From: Streptomyces durocortorensis
GTDB taxonomy: Bacteria > Actinomycetota > Actinomycetes > Streptomycetales > Streptomycetaceae
Reading direction: 5' to 3'
DNA length: 64,000 nucleotides
NCBI RefSeq assembly: GCF_031760065.1
Contig: NZ_CP134500.1
Span: 6,758,001-6,822,000, forward strand
The translations under genes and the position numbers were made by a program. Positions within the stretch are counted from its first letter, which is position 1. Every line of letters begins with the position of its first letter. Shown here in pieces: positions 16,983 to 24,988 of the stretch. The notes under the pieces are model-generated. The model saw only the letters and a list, made by a program, of their open reading frames with translations, made no database searches and was not told the DNA's origin.

Positions 16983-17537
16983 ATCCCGCGGCCCCCGAAC
17001 CGGACCGGTGAGGCGAACGGCCCCACTGGTCCGGGAGTTCGGACGGCTCGGCCCGGCCTGCCCCCGTCTCCCCGGAGTCCGGCCCGCGTGGGGAGACGCA
17101 GCAGAGACTGACGCAGTACTCGGCACGGATCAGCCGGTCAGCTGGCGTACACGGTTGTCGTCTGTCACCTCATACAAGTCGATACGCAGGAGCTGGCGGA
17201 CGTGGGCATCGACGCGTGTGGCGGCTTTGCCGGAGAAGGAGGGGCAGGGGTGCTCCGGGACTCCTGCTTCGAGGGCCGAAGCAGGTGCCGAGCTCGCGAC
17301 TTGGTGTGGACCGCTACGTGACCAAGCGAACAGCCGCCGGACTGGCAGCAGGCCCGGCCGATCCTGTTCGTGTGCGGGCACGTTGCCTGTGTCTCCGAGC
17401 CCGCAGCACCCTCTCCCGGGCCCGGGACTCCGCTCCGGGAACCGGACCAGTGACGCTTAGGAGCGGGTGTACCTGGAAACGACTACTCCCGAGCGATCGT
17501 CGCGTCGGCGGTCGGCCGACACCGGGAGGGGTCTTAC
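16983..17537. other. 555-bp intergenic region with no convincing gene
   Basis: No frame here has a ribosome site and family resemblance together. A minus-strand frame at 17130-17381 ends with LRIDLYEVTDDNRVRQLTG, which looks protein-like but is unrecognised and might be the end of a decayed gene. The right part includes a weak Zur-like palindrome (17474-17488) and the ribosome site of the gene at 17538. Confidence 0.5.
17474..17488 (-). promoter_or_regulatory. Weak Zur-like box upstream of the sulfur/PLP operon
   Basis: Read on the minus strand this is GAGTAGTCGTTTCCA, which matches 11 of 15 positions of the box at 21596-21610. It lies about 50 nt before the GTG at 17538. It may be chance. 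Confidence 0.3.
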
Positions 17538-19040
17538 GTGGACGCGCCCTTATACCTGAGACCCAGGGTGGACCCGCCGCTCGCCGCACTGCTGTCGGAC
17601 CGGCCCTTTCTGCACTCGCTCGTCGACGTGCTGGGGTCGCCGCTCAACGTACTGCTCCCCGACGCCGTGGCCGAGAACGTCGCCCGCTTCCGCGCCGTCT
17701 ACGGCCGCCACCATCTCACCGGCCGGGTGTACTTCGCGCACAAGGCGAACCGATCCAGCGCCCTGCTGCGACGACTGGCGGCGGAGGACCCGGCCGCCGT
17801 CGGCGTCGACGTCGCCTCCGTGGACGAGCTGAGGCACGCACTGGGATGCGGGTTCACCGGCGACCGCATCATGGCCACCGGTCCAAAGGACGCCGCGTTC
17901 CTCTGGCTGGCGGCCCGCGTGGGCGCGACGGTCAGCCTGGACTCGCCCGGGGAACTGGAACGGCTCTCCGGCCTGCTGCGCGCGCACGGGCTCGGCCGGA
18001 TCGCCGTGCTGGTACGGCTGTCGGGGTTCGAGTACACCTCCGGCCCCGGGGGAGCGGGCACCCGGCTGCTCTCCCGGCGCAGCCGTTTCGGCACTCCGCT
18101 ACGGGACACGGATGCGCTGCTGTCGGCGCTCGAACGCAACGCGGAGACCGTGGAGTTCGTCGGCGCCGCCTACCACCTCGACACCACCGGCGTCGAGGAG
18201 AAGGCGCGGGCGCTGGAGCAGTGCGTGCTGTTCATGGACGAATGCCGGGCACGCGGACTCGCGCCGCGCGCTCTCGACATCGGGGGCGGATTCGGCGTCG
18301 GCTACGTCGCCGAGGCGGAGGAATGGGGGCGGTGGACCACCGCGCTGACCGAGGCGGTGCTCGGCGTCCGCCCGCCGTTGACCTGGCGCGGTCACGGATA
18401 CGGGCTGCGCAACGAGGGCGGCACGGTGCGCGGTGCCGCCGCGCTGTACCCCGCGTACCGCCCCACCGCCGGCCCCGGCTACCTCGACGAGCTGCTCTCA
18501 CTGCCCGCGCCGGTGCTGGGCCGACCGCCCGCCAGCCTCCTGCTGGAGCACCTCCACGACCTGCACATCGAACCGGGCCGTTCACTGGTCGACCAGTGCG
18601 GACTCTCGCTCGCCCGCGTGCTGGACGTACGTCCCGTGGACACGGGCTCCGGGCAGTACCTGGTGCAGCTCGCCATGAACGCGGGCGACATGAGCCTGGA
18701 GGAGCACGGCGTCCTGGTGGACCCCGTCCTGCTGCCGCGAGGTGAAGCCGCCCCCGGTGACGGGGAGCCGGTCGGTGTCTACCTCGCGGGCAACCTCTGC
18801 CTGGAAGGTGACCTCATCACTCGGCGCTTGGTCTTCCTGCCCCGGCTGCCGCGGGCGGGGGATCTGCTGGCCTTCGTCAACACCGTCGGCTATGCCATGG
18901 ACTTCCGCGCCCATCACGCGCAGCGGCAGCCCGTCGCGCGGACGGTCGCGGTGGAGCGGCGGGGCGAGTCCTGGCACTGGTGCCCGGACGAGGACTACTG
19001 GCCGATCACACCCGTGGGGGAGCAGTCGGATGAGGTATGA
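17538..19040 (+). CDS. Y4yA-like PLP-dependent decarboxylase-fold enzyme (500 aa)
   Basis: The GTG at 17538 follows GGGAGGGG. The fold is that of the Orn/DAP/Arg decarboxylase group IV: an alanine-racemase-type barrel with PLP lysine Lys69 in YFAHKANRSS, the glycine loop DIGGGFGVGY, EPGRSLVDQCG, and a C-terminal CLEGD resembling the CxxxD motif that completes the active site. It best resembles the Y4yA family, whose substrate is not known to me. Codon 5 is TTA (17550-17552), so translation may depend on the bldA tRNA, and a rare AGA follows at codon 8. The stop overlaps the next start by 11 nt, so it leads a three-gene operon with a cysteine-synthase fusion and a desulfurase. It could decarboxylate or modify an amino acid made by those enzymes. 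Confidence 0.82.
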   Translation: MDAPLYLRPRVDPPLAALLSDRPFLHSLVDVLGSPLNVLLPDAVAENVARFRAVYGRHHLTGRVYFAHKANRSSALLRRLAAEDPAAVGVDVASVDELRHALGCGFTGDRIMATGPKDAAFLWLAARVGATVSLDSPGELERLSGLLRAHGLGRIAVLVRLSGFEYTSGPGGAGTRLLSRRSRFGTPLRDTDALLSALERNAETVEFVGAAYHLDTTGVEEKARALEQCVLFMDECRARGLAPRALDIGGGFGVGYVAEAEEWGRWTTALTEAVLGVRPPLTWRGHGYGLRNEGGTVRGAAALYPAYRPTAGPGYLDELLSLPAPVLGRPPASLLLEHLHDLHIEPGRSLVDQCGLSLARVLDVRPVDTGSGQYLVQLAMNAGDMSLEEHGVLVDPVLLPRGEAAPGDGEPVGVYLAGNLCLEGDLITRRLVFLPRLPRAGDLLAFVNTVGYAMDFRAHHAQRQPVARTVAVERRGESWHWCPDEDYWPITPVGEQSDEV

Positions 19041-20367
19041 CAGCATCACCGAGGCCATAGGCAACACGCCTCTGGTGCGCATCGATCCCGCCGTGCACGG
19101 ACTGCGCAACATCGACCTCTACGCCAAACTGGAGATGCTCAATCCGTTCGGGTCCGTCAAGGACCGGCCCGCCTGGCACATGGCCCGGTCCCACCTGGAG
19201 GCTGCCACCGGGGGTGACGGAACGCTCGTGGAGCTTTCCAGCGGCAACACGGCCAAGGCGCTGGCCCTGCTGGCCGGTATGCACGGAGTGAGGTTCAAGA
19301 GCGTCACCAACCGCATGCGCGTACCCGAGATCAAGGAACTCCTGCTGCTCATCGGTGCCGAGATCGAGGAACTTCCCGGGCGCAGCGAGTGCCTCGATCC
19401 GACCGACACGGACGACCCGCTGACGCACTTCCACCGGGCGCTCTCCGACCCGGGGAGCACGTACCTGCACACCGACCAGTACTTCAACCCCCGTAACGTC
19501 GAGGCCCACGCGGAGGGCACCGGGCCCGAGATCGTGAAGGATCTGGACGGGCGGGCACCGGACTGGTTCATCGCCTGCGTGGGTACGGCCGGTTCGTCGA
19601 CCGGTGTCGCCAAGGTCCTGCGCGAGCACGACCCGCGCGTACGGGTCCTCGGCCTGGTCGCCCACAAATCGGACTTCATACCGGGCATCCGCACCATCGA
19701 CGAGGTCCACGAGGTCGGCCTGTTCGACCCGGCGACGTACGACACCATCGAGTCGGTCACCTCGGACGAGGCCATCGACGGGATGATCACCCTGATCCGC
19801 CGCTGCGGACTGCTGAGCGGACCGACCGGCGGCGCCGCCTACCAAGGGACGGTTCGGCAGCTGCGGTACGCCGACGGCGAGCTGGACGGGACGGGGCAGC
19901 GCCGCACGGCGGTGTTCATCGTGTGCGACCGGGCCGAGAGCTATCTCGGCTACGTGCGTCAGCGGCGCCCGGAACTCCTGGGCCGGACGGCCCAGGAGCG
20001 GTCCGCGACGGCCGTCACCGACGCCGAGGCCCGTGCGGAGGCTCGCGTCATCGGGGTGGACGACGCCCGGCGCTGGTCTGCCGAGGGCGATCCCCGGCCA
20101 CTCGTCGTCGACCTGCGCAGCCCGCACGCCTATGCCGCCCTCCACATCGAGGGCTCGGTCAACATCGTCGACGAGGTGTTCGAGGACCTGCTCCGTGGCG
20201 GGCTCCCCTTCAGCAAGCGCACTCCCGTGCTGCTCGCCTGTCCCGTCGGCGAGAAATCACTGCGCTACGCTGCCGCGCTGAAGCGGATGGGCCACCCGGA
20301 CGCCCGCAGTCTGGACGGCGGGATCATCGCCTGGCGGGACGCGGGCGCACCGCTGGTGCGCGAATGA
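19030..20367 (+). CDS. Cysteine synthase-like PLP enzyme fused to a rhodanese domain (445 aa)
   Basis: The ATG at 19030 has GGGGGAG upstream and overlaps the previous gene by 11 nt. Residues 1-~320 are a fold-type II (CysK/CBS/SbnA-like) PLP enzyme: NPFGSVKDRPA with Lys44, the substrate loop ELSSGNTAKA, and a phosphate-binding turn VGTAGSSTGVAK. Residues ~340-445 are a rhodanese domain (VVDLRSPHAYAALHIEGSVN) with candidate catalytic Cys404 in ACPVGEKS. The fusion suggests that sulfur carried as a persulfide on the rhodanese is delivered to, or taken from, the amino acid handled by the PLP domain; this is inference. It is coupled to a SufS-like gene by an ATGA overlap. Confidence 0.85.
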   Translation: MRYDSITEAIGNTPLVRIDPAVHGLRNIDLYAKLEMLNPFGSVKDRPAWHMARSHLEAATGGDGTLVELSSGNTAKALALLAGMHGVRFKSVTNRMRVPEIKELLLLIGAEIEELPGRSECLDPTDTDDPLTHFHRALSDPGSTYLHTDQYFNPRNVEAHAEGTGPEIVKDLDGRAPDWFIACVGTAGSSTGVAKVLREHDPRVRVLGLVAHKSDFIPGIRTIDEVHEVGLFDPATYDTIESVTSDEAIDGMITLIRRCGLLSGPTGGAAYQGTVRQLRYADGELDGTGQRRTAVFIVCDRAESYLGYVRQRRPELLGRTAQERSATAVTDAEARAEARVIGVDDARRWSAEGDPRPLVVDLRSPHAYAALHIEGSVNIVDEVFEDLLRGGLPFSKRTPVLLACPVGEKSLRYAAALKRMGHPDARSLDGGIIAWRDAGAPLVRE

Positions 20368-21587
20368 GCCCGGCAGGCCCGCTTCCCTCCGCAGACCCTG
20401 AGAACCCGCGCTGGCAGCAGGAAGCGAGGGAACAGTTCCCCATCGTCACCGCGCACCCGGAGCTGGCCTACCTCGACAGCGCGGCCACGTCCCAGAAGCC
20501 ACGTGCCGTACTGGAGGCCGTACAGACCTACCTCACGACGTCGAACGCCAACGCCGGCCGCGGCACCTACCCCTGGGCCAACCGGACAACGGAACTGGTG
20601 CAGTCGACCCGGGAACGGGTCAAGGAGTTCCTCCACGACCCCGAACCGGGCCGCTCCGGCGTCCACTTCACCAGCGGCACCACCGAGGGCCTGCGTACCG
20701 TCGCCCGTGACTGGCTCGTGGCGTACCTCACCGACGGGGACGAGATCCTCGTGCCGTACGCCGACCACCGGGCCAATCTCGACCCCTGGACAGAGGCCCG
20801 GCAGCTGCTGGCCGAGCGCGGCGTCGAGGTGCGGGTGCAGGCGCTGCCGTACCAAGCGGTCTCCGGAGACTACGACCACCTGGCCCTGGCCCAGGCCGTG
20901 GGCCCGCGGACCCGCTTCGTGGCCGCCACCCACGTCCACCACGTCTACGGCGGCGACATGAACGTGCACCGCATCCGCGAAGCGGTCGGCCCGGACGTGG
21001 CCATCTGTCTGGACGCGGCGCAGAGCGTCGGCCACCTGCCCGTCCACCTCGACGATCCGTCCCTCGACGTGGACTTCGTGGTCTTCTCGGGGCACAAGGC
21101 GATGGCTCTGCCCGGCTCGGGGGTGATCTGGGCGCGCAACGCGCGGGGGCCGGTGTTCCGGCCGGGCGGCTGGCAGGGTACGCCCAACACGGCGGGCATC
21201 GTCTCGCTGCGGGCCGCTCTCGACTGGCTCGACACGGTCGGACCGGAGCGCGTCGAGCACTGGACGACCATGCTCACCACCCGCTTGACGGACCGGCTCG
21301 GGCGCCTGGGCCCGTACGAGGTCCTCGGTTGTCAGCTGAGCCTGTCCGCCGACTCCGCACTCCCCGCCGCGCAGCGCCGACACGGCATCGTCGCCTTCCG
21401 GCACCGCGACATCCCCTCGGACGATCTCGGGTTCATTCTTTACAGCCACGGCTTCATGGTGCGCGCAGACAGCCTTTGCCAGGCCGGAGCCGATCCTCGG
21501 GACGCTTCGGTGCGTGTGAGCCTGCACGTGTACAACACCGTGGCGGAGATCGACCGGCTGCTGACCGTCCTCGCGTCGTTGACTTGA
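20364..21587 (+). CDS. SufS-like class V aminotransferase / cysteine desulfurase (407 aa)
   Basis: It overlaps the previous stop (ATGA). The class V PLP fold is clear: YLDSAATSQKPRAVLEAV, HFTSGTTEGLRTVA, THVHHVYGGDMN, CLDAAQSVGHLPV and the PLP lysine Lys245 in FSGHKAMALPGSGVIWA. A cysteine at 372 (DSLCQAG), before VSLHVYNTVAEID, aligns by position with the catalytic Cys of SufS (C364, RxGHHCA), so persulfide chemistry is plausible. No sufBCD genes are near, so it is unlikely to be the Fe-S cluster enzyme. With the rhodanese fusion upstream it could form a sulfur relay. A Zur-like box follows its stop. Confidence 0.85.
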   Translation: MSPAGPLPSADPENPRWQQEAREQFPIVTAHPELAYLDSAATSQKPRAVLEAVQTYLTTSNANAGRGTYPWANRTTELVQSTRERVKEFLHDPEPGRSGVHFTSGTTEGLRTVARDWLVAYLTDGDEILVPYADHRANLDPWTEARQLLAERGVEVRVQALPYQAVSGDYDHLALAQAVGPRTRFVAATHVHHVYGGDMNVHRIREAVGPDVAICLDAAQSVGHLPVHLDDPSLDVDFVVFSGHKAMALPGSGVIWARNARGPVFRPGGWQGTPNTAGIVSLRAALDWLDTVGPERVEHWTTMLTTRLTDRLGRLGPYEVLGCQLSLSADSALPAAQRRHGIVAFRHRDIPSDDLGFILYSHGFMVRADSLCQAGADPRDASVRVSLHVYNTVAEIDRLLTVLASLT

Positions 21588-21595
21588 ATGGCAAC

Positions 21596-21610
21596 TGATA
21601 ATCGTTACCA
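21596..21610 (+). promoter_or_regulatory. Zur-like box upstream of the methyltransferase
   Basis: TGATAATCGTTACCA is a near-perfect 15-bp palindrome (reverse complement TGGTAACGATTATCA) and matches the TGATAATnATTATCA type of Zur/Fur-family operator. It starts 9 nt after the desulfurase stop and lies 57 nt before the methyltransferase ATG. Confidence 0.7.
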
Positions 21611-21666
21611 CCTGTAGATTCGTCGGTGCCCCGCACGGACGTGAGACAGACGAGGTGACGCACGCT

Positions 21667-22440
21667 ATGGGTGTGAGCATGGCGACGGCCAGGGCCTGGG
21701 TCGAGCGCTGGGAACGCCAGCAGGAGCGGTACGCGGTGGACCGCGAGGAGCGGTTCACCGTGATCGCGGATGTCGTCGAACACGCCGTCGTCGGCCGCGC
21801 CCGTCCCCTGCTGCTCGACCTCGGGTGCGGCCCCGGCTCCCTGGCGGCCAGGCTCGCCGACCGGTTCCCGCGCGCCGAGATCGTGGCCGCCGACATGGAC
21901 CCCGTACTGCTGGAACTGGGACGCACCCACCATGCCGACGCCGCCCGCTACGTCGACACCGTCATCGGCGCGGACGGCTGGACCGACGCCCTCGGGCTGG
22001 ACCGCCCCCTGGACGCCGCCGTCTCGACGACCGCCCTGCACTACCTGCCCGAGCCGGTGCTGCTGCGCACCTACCGTTCCCTCGCGTCCCTGCTGCGCCC
22101 CGGCGGCGTCCTCGTCAACGGGGACCACTTCCCGCCGGACGCGGCGCCCTGCTCGGACCTCACCGCCCATGTGGGCCGTCGCAGGTCCGAGCGTACGGGC
22201 GGCCACGCGCGGGAGGACTGGCGGTCCTGGTGGGACGCCGCGGCCCGGGACCCCGAACTGGCCGACCTGCTCGACGAACGCCGACGGCGCCACACCCTCC
22301 ACGCCCACAGCGGCGGCGACGAGCGGGTCACGGTATGCCGACACGCCGCCCTGCTGCGCCGGGCAGGCTTCGCCCATGTCGCACCGGTCTGGCAGTTCGG
22401 CGACAGCACCGTACTGGTGGGGGTCATGGGTGATCCGTGA
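21667..22440 (+). CDS. Class I SAM-dependent methyltransferase (257 aa)
   Basis: The ATG at 21667 follows GAGGTGA by 8 nt, so it is chosen over the GTG at 21655. Rossmann motif I is LLLDLGCGPGSLAARLADRF (about residues 47-66), followed by the acidic VAADMDPVLLELG and DAAVSTTALHYLPEPVLLRT, with post-motif LLRPGGVLVNGDHF. The substrate is unknown. A Zur-like box in the short upstream gap suggests expression under zinc limitation. A role in making or recycling a metal-binding small molecule with the sulfur/PLP operon upstream is possible but unproven. Confidence 0.85.
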   Translation: MGVSMATARAWVERWERQQERYAVDREERFTVIADVVEHAVVGRARPLLLDLGCGPGSLAARLADRFPRAEIVAADMDPVLLELGRTHHADAARYVDTVIGADGWTDALGLDRPLDAAVSTTALHYLPEPVLLRTYRSLASLLRPGGVLVNGDHFPPDAAPCSDLTAHVGRRRSERTGGHAREDWRSWWDAAARDPELADLLDERRRRHTLHAHSGGDERVTVCRHAALLRRAGFAHVAPVWQFGDSTVLVGVMGDP

Positions 22441-22479
22441 GGGCTTACCGCTCCGGCCGCGACCTGGTGGTACATCAGG

Positions 22480-22635
22480 GCTTCCCACTCCCGCCGGGAC
22501 CTCGGTCACCGGCGGGAGCGGGCAGTCCATCGGGACGACGGCCCCTCCGGCGTTGACGACCGCCGTCCAGCACGTGGTGAGGTCCCCCCGGACGGCTTCG
22601 GTGGCGTCAAGGGGCTGGCTGAGCTGTGCGTTCAC
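22480..22635 (-). pseudogene. Remnant of a GNAT acetyltransferase N-terminus
   Basis: From a GTG at 22635 the minus strand reads MNAQLSQPLDATEAVRGDLT, then TCWTAVVNAGGAVVPMDCPL, then PPVTEVPA. This resembles the start of Streptomyces GNAT proteins (a '..RADLL.CWV.VTNAGGAVGFV.PVT..' pattern, from memory). No acetyl-CoA-binding region follows; the frame runs into sequence antisense to the methyltransferase. It is best explained as a truncated fragment. Confidence 0.45.
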
Positions 22636-22828
22636 GGTGGTGGGTACCGTCTCATGCGTTGTCACCCCCGTTGGCCTGCCAGCCGCGTGAGACGCCGACC
22701 GCGCCGTCCGCCGCATTCGCCGGCGTTCCTCGTATGGGTCCGACGGCTCCGCGATCCGTACGACGGAATGGATTCCGGTGTGGACCGTGCACACTGGAAC
22801 TGGTGAAATGCTTTCTCGGATATAGCGC

Positions 22829-22843
22829 CGATAATCGTTACCG
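22829..22843 (+). promoter_or_regulatory. Zur-like box upstream of the His-rich protein
   Basis: CGATAATCGTTACCG shares 13 of 15 bases with the box at 21596-21610. It lies about 125 nt before the His-rich coding sequence. Confidence 0.65.
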
Positions 22844-22927
22844 ATAGCACGCCGCGTAATTGGCCTGCTTGCCGATGTGTGTTCTCTGTGGCAGCCTCGG
22901 CCGCGAAGGTGAAAAAACAGGAGGACG

Positions 22928-22963
22928 TTGGAAGCTGCCGCCACGAAATGGGTGGTGGTCTGA
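22928..22963 (+). CDS. Possible 11-aa leader peptide (upstream ORF)
   Basis: An AGGAGG site directly precedes a TTG that opens an 11-codon frame, MEAAATKWVVV, ending in TGA at 22961-22963, four bases before the first ATG of the His-rich gene. It may be a translated leader coupling or attenuating the downstream gene. It is equally possible that the AGGAGG simply serves nothing. Confidence 0.3.
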   Translation: MEAAATKWVVV

Positions 22964-22967
22964 ATCC

Positions 22968-23285
22968 ATGGAGATGAGTGAAGTGGCGACATCCCTGCAA
23001 CATCAGCCGCATCCCGGGCATGGCCATGCGCACGCCGAGGGCTGCGGGCACGTGGCAGTCCCTCACGGCGATCATGTCGACTACGTGCACGACGGGCATC
23101 TGCACCGTCAGCACGACGGCCACGCGGATGAGTGCGAGGTTGACGGGCATCGAGAGCACTCCGCCCACGCCCACGTGCACGGCGAGGGCTGTGGGCATGT
23201 GGCGGTTCCCCACGGCGACCACATGGACTACGTGCACGACGGTCACCGGCACGCGGCTCACGAGGGCCACTGGGACGACCACTGA
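22968..23285 (+). CDS. His-rich metal-binding protein (about 105 aa)
   Basis: The start is uncertain: ATG 22968, ATG 22974 and GTG 22983 are all in frame, and GGAG at 22970-22973 is best spaced for the GTG, which would give about 100 aa. The protein is built of two copies of one unit: GHAHAEGCGHVAVPHGDHVD + YVHDGH, and AHVHGEGCGHVAVPHGDHMD + YVHDGH. Dozens of His residues, a conserved GCGH in each unit and acidic residues give a zinc- or nickel-chelating composition. There is no signal peptide or membrane segment, so it should be a cytoplasmic metal buffer or chaperone. Similar proteins are often misannotated as zinc transporters. The Zur-like box upstream and the COG0523 GTPase downstream fit zinc starvation. 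A strong hairpin follows. Confidence 0.85.
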   Translation: MEMSEVATSLQHQPHPGHGHAHAEGCGHVAVPHGDHVDYVHDGHLHRQHDGHADECEVDGHREHSAHAHVHGEGCGHVAVPHGDHMDYVHDGHRHAAHEGHWDDH

Positions 23286-23310
23286 CTGTTGTGCGAGCGC
23301 CATTCGAGTA

Positions 23311-23348
23311 CGCGGAATGCACCCCTACTCCTAGGGGTGCATTCCGCG
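23311..23348 (+). terminator. Hairpin terminator after the His-rich gene
   Basis: A perfect 16-bp stem (CGCGGAATGCACCCCT and its complement) with a 6-nt loop begins 26 nt after the stop codon. It contains the CCTAGG-type apex frequent in such hairpins. Confidence 0.85.
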
Positions 23349-23399
23349 TTCTTCCGTATTCCAGATCTCCCGCAGAAAGGGCTTGTGCAGGGGGAGTGG

Positions 23400-23510
23400 T
23401 CGCTTCTCACCGGAAAGAGTGACGTGGTGGCGACTGCGTGCTTTTCCGCGGTCGGAGGTGAACTTCCGCAGCAGATCGGTGCCCATGTGACCCATGCGGG
23501 TGGGACCGAC
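23400..23510 (-). pseudogene. Remnant of a ribosomal protein S18 (rpsR paralogue)
   Basis: Read on the minus strand from an ATG at 23486 the frame gives MGTDLLRKFTSDRGKARSRH followed by HVTLSGEKRP. Bacterial S18 carries a conserved '(D)TDLLRKF(L/I)SDRGKI(R)SRRVT' stretch, so the resemblance is strong over about 22 residues and is then lost. No full-length S18 frame exists here. Actinobacteria often carry a zinc-independent S18 paralogue in Zur-controlled loci together with a COG0523 GTPase and an alternative L32, as found here, so a decayed member of that set is likely. Confidence 0.5.
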
Positions 23511-23530
23511 GTTGGCGACGCAGGTATGCA

Positions 23531-23573
23531 CCGGGCCGGACGGTGCCGTGGCTGCGACCACCGTCCGGCCCGG
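23531..23573 (-). terminator. Hairpin terminator after the GTPase gene
   Basis: A perfect 14-bp stem (CCGGGCCGGACGGT and its complement) with a 15-nt loop lies 5 nt beyond the stop of the leftward GTPase gene. Confidence 0.75.
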
Positions 23574-23577
23574 GGTT

Positions 23578-24768
23578 TCAGTGCCCCGTCACGGTGGTGA
23601 GGGCGTCGTGCTCGTGCGCGCAGAGCTCGTCGAAGCCGTAGGTGTCCCAGACCGGGAAGGGGTCGGTCGCGGGCTGGGCTTCGCCGTCCCGCATGAGGCA
23701 GTCGGTCAGGGCTGCCCGCAGCCGCGCCGCCTTGAGCTGGGTTCCGATGAAGACGAGTTCCTGGATGTGGAGGCTGTCGGTGTCGCGAGCGGAGTAGGGC
23801 TCGAAGCGGACCACTGAACCCGCCTGGGACCACAGTCCCATCACGTGGGAGCGACTGGCGAGGGTGAAGAAGCCCTTGGATCTGAGGACCTGCCCGTAGG
23901 CGCCGCTGTCCAGCGCCTCCGTCACGAACGACCACAGCCGTCCGGGGTGGAAGGGCGTATCGGAGCGGAAGACGGTCGAGGAGATGCCGTACTCCTCCGT
24001 CTCGGGAACGTGGTCACCGTTGAGTTCCCTCACCCAGCCCGGAGCCTGCTGTGCCCGCTCCAGATCGAACCTTGCGGTGCCCAGGACCTCGCCGACCGGT
24101 ACGCGTCCCCGCTCGGCGGGCACGACACGGGCGGCGGGGTTGAGTCGCGAGAGGGTGGCTCGGAGCAGGTCGGCGGAGGCGGTGTCGACGAGGTCGAGCT
24201 TGTTGAGGACGATGACGTCGGCGAACTCGATCTGGTCCATCAGCAGGTCGCTGACGGTACGCTCGTCGTTCTCGTACTGGTCCAGGCCACGTTGGGCCAG
24301 TTCGTCTCCACCGGCCAGTTCGGGCAGGAAGTTGGCGGCGTCCACGACCGTGACCATGGTGTCCAGACGGGCCAGGTCGCCGAGGGTGGCGCCGTCGTCG
24401 CGGGCGAAGGCGAAGGTGGCCGCCACCGGCATGGGCTCGGAGATGCCGGAGGACTCGATGAGGAGGTAGTCGAAACGCCCCTCGCGTGCCAGCCGGTCGA
24501 CTTCCTCCAGCAGGTCGTCGCGCAGGGTGCAGCAGATGCACCCGTTGGTCATCTCGACCAGACGTTCCTCGGTGCGCGACAGGGCGGACTCACCGCCGCG
24601 TACGAGGGCGGCGTCGATGTTCACCTCGCTCATGTCGTTGACGATGACGGCGACGCGCATGCCCTCGCGGTTTCCGAGGACGTGGTTGAGCAGGGTGGTC
24701 TTTCCGGCACCGAGGAACCCCGACAGGACCGTGACGGGGAGGCGCGGCGGGGGTGCGTGAGGCGGCAT
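23578..24768 (-). CDS. COG0523 (CobW/ZNG1-type) metallochaperone GTPase (396 aa)
   Basis: It starts at the ATG at 24768, 7 nt after the L32 stop, so the two are one operon. The G domain shows Walker [14 protein letters not shown] (about residues 17-29), the metal-binding CICC in the [14 protein letters not shown] segment, Walker [12 protein letters not shown] and the guanine motif NKLD. The C-terminal CobW_C domain is complete ([13 protein letters not shown]...) and ends [12 protein letters not shown]. Members supply metal, usually zinc, to client enzymes when zinc is short. The Zur-like box before the operon, the cysteine-free L32 and the His-rich protein nearby all point to that role. Confidence 0.92.
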   Translation of the reverse strand: MPPHAPPPRLPVTVLSGFLGAGKTTLLNHVLGNREGMRVAVIVNDMSEVNIDAALVRGGESALSRTEERLVEMTNGCICCTLRDDLLEEVDRLAREGRFDYLLIESSGISEPMPVAATFAFARDDGATLGDLARLDTMVTVVDAANFLPELAGGDELAQRGLDQYENDERTVSDLLMDQIEFADVIVLNKLDLVDTASADLLRATLSRLNPAARVVPAERGRVPVGEVLGTARFDLERAQQAPGWVRELNGDHVPETEEYGISSTVFRSDTPFHPGRLWSFVTEALDSGAYGQVLRSKGFFTLASRSHVMGLWSQAGSVVRFEPYSARDTDSLHIQELVFIGTQLKAARLRAALTDCLMRDGEAQPATDPFPVWDTYGFDELCAHEHDALTTVTGH

Positions 24769-24775
24769 GCCGGCG

Positions 24776-24946
24776 TCAGCCCTCGGGGCGGAGCAGGCCG
24801 CGCTCGTACGCCTTGGCGAGCCGCTGGGGGACGAGGTGGGGAACGCCGTCCACCGTGACCGTCACCAACTGAGGTGTCGTGGCCTTCCACTGCGCGCGGC
24901 GGTGCCTGGTGTTGCTGCGCGACATCTTGCGTTTGGGTACGGCCAT
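24776..24946 (-). CDS. rpmF: Ribosomal protein bL32, zinc-independent form (56 aa)
   Basis: The sequence [20 protein letters not shown] is the typical bL32 start, and the protein ends [16 protein letters not shown]. It has no cysteine, so it lacks the zinc ribbon of the C+ form. Cysteine-free paralogues replace zinc-binding ribosomal proteins during zinc limitation and are usually Zur-repressed; the box at 24989-25003 lies 43 nt upstream. It is the first gene of a two-gene operon with the COG0523 GTPase. The start ATG at 24946 follows a GGAGGTCACC ribosome site. Confidence 0.93.
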   Translation of the reverse strand: MAVPKRKMSRSNTRHRRAQWKATTPQLVTVTVDGVPHLVPQRLAKAYERGLLRPEG

Positions 24947-24988
24947 GGTGACCTCCGGGTGCGATCGGTGAGCGAGGCAGACGATACA

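Noticed and set aside
17130..17381. 83-codon minus-strand frame with a protein-like end (LRIDLYEVTDDNRVRQLTG)
   Set aside because: There is no start signal, no family I recognise, and Ser/Pro-rich filler before it. It is recorded in the intergenic entry only.
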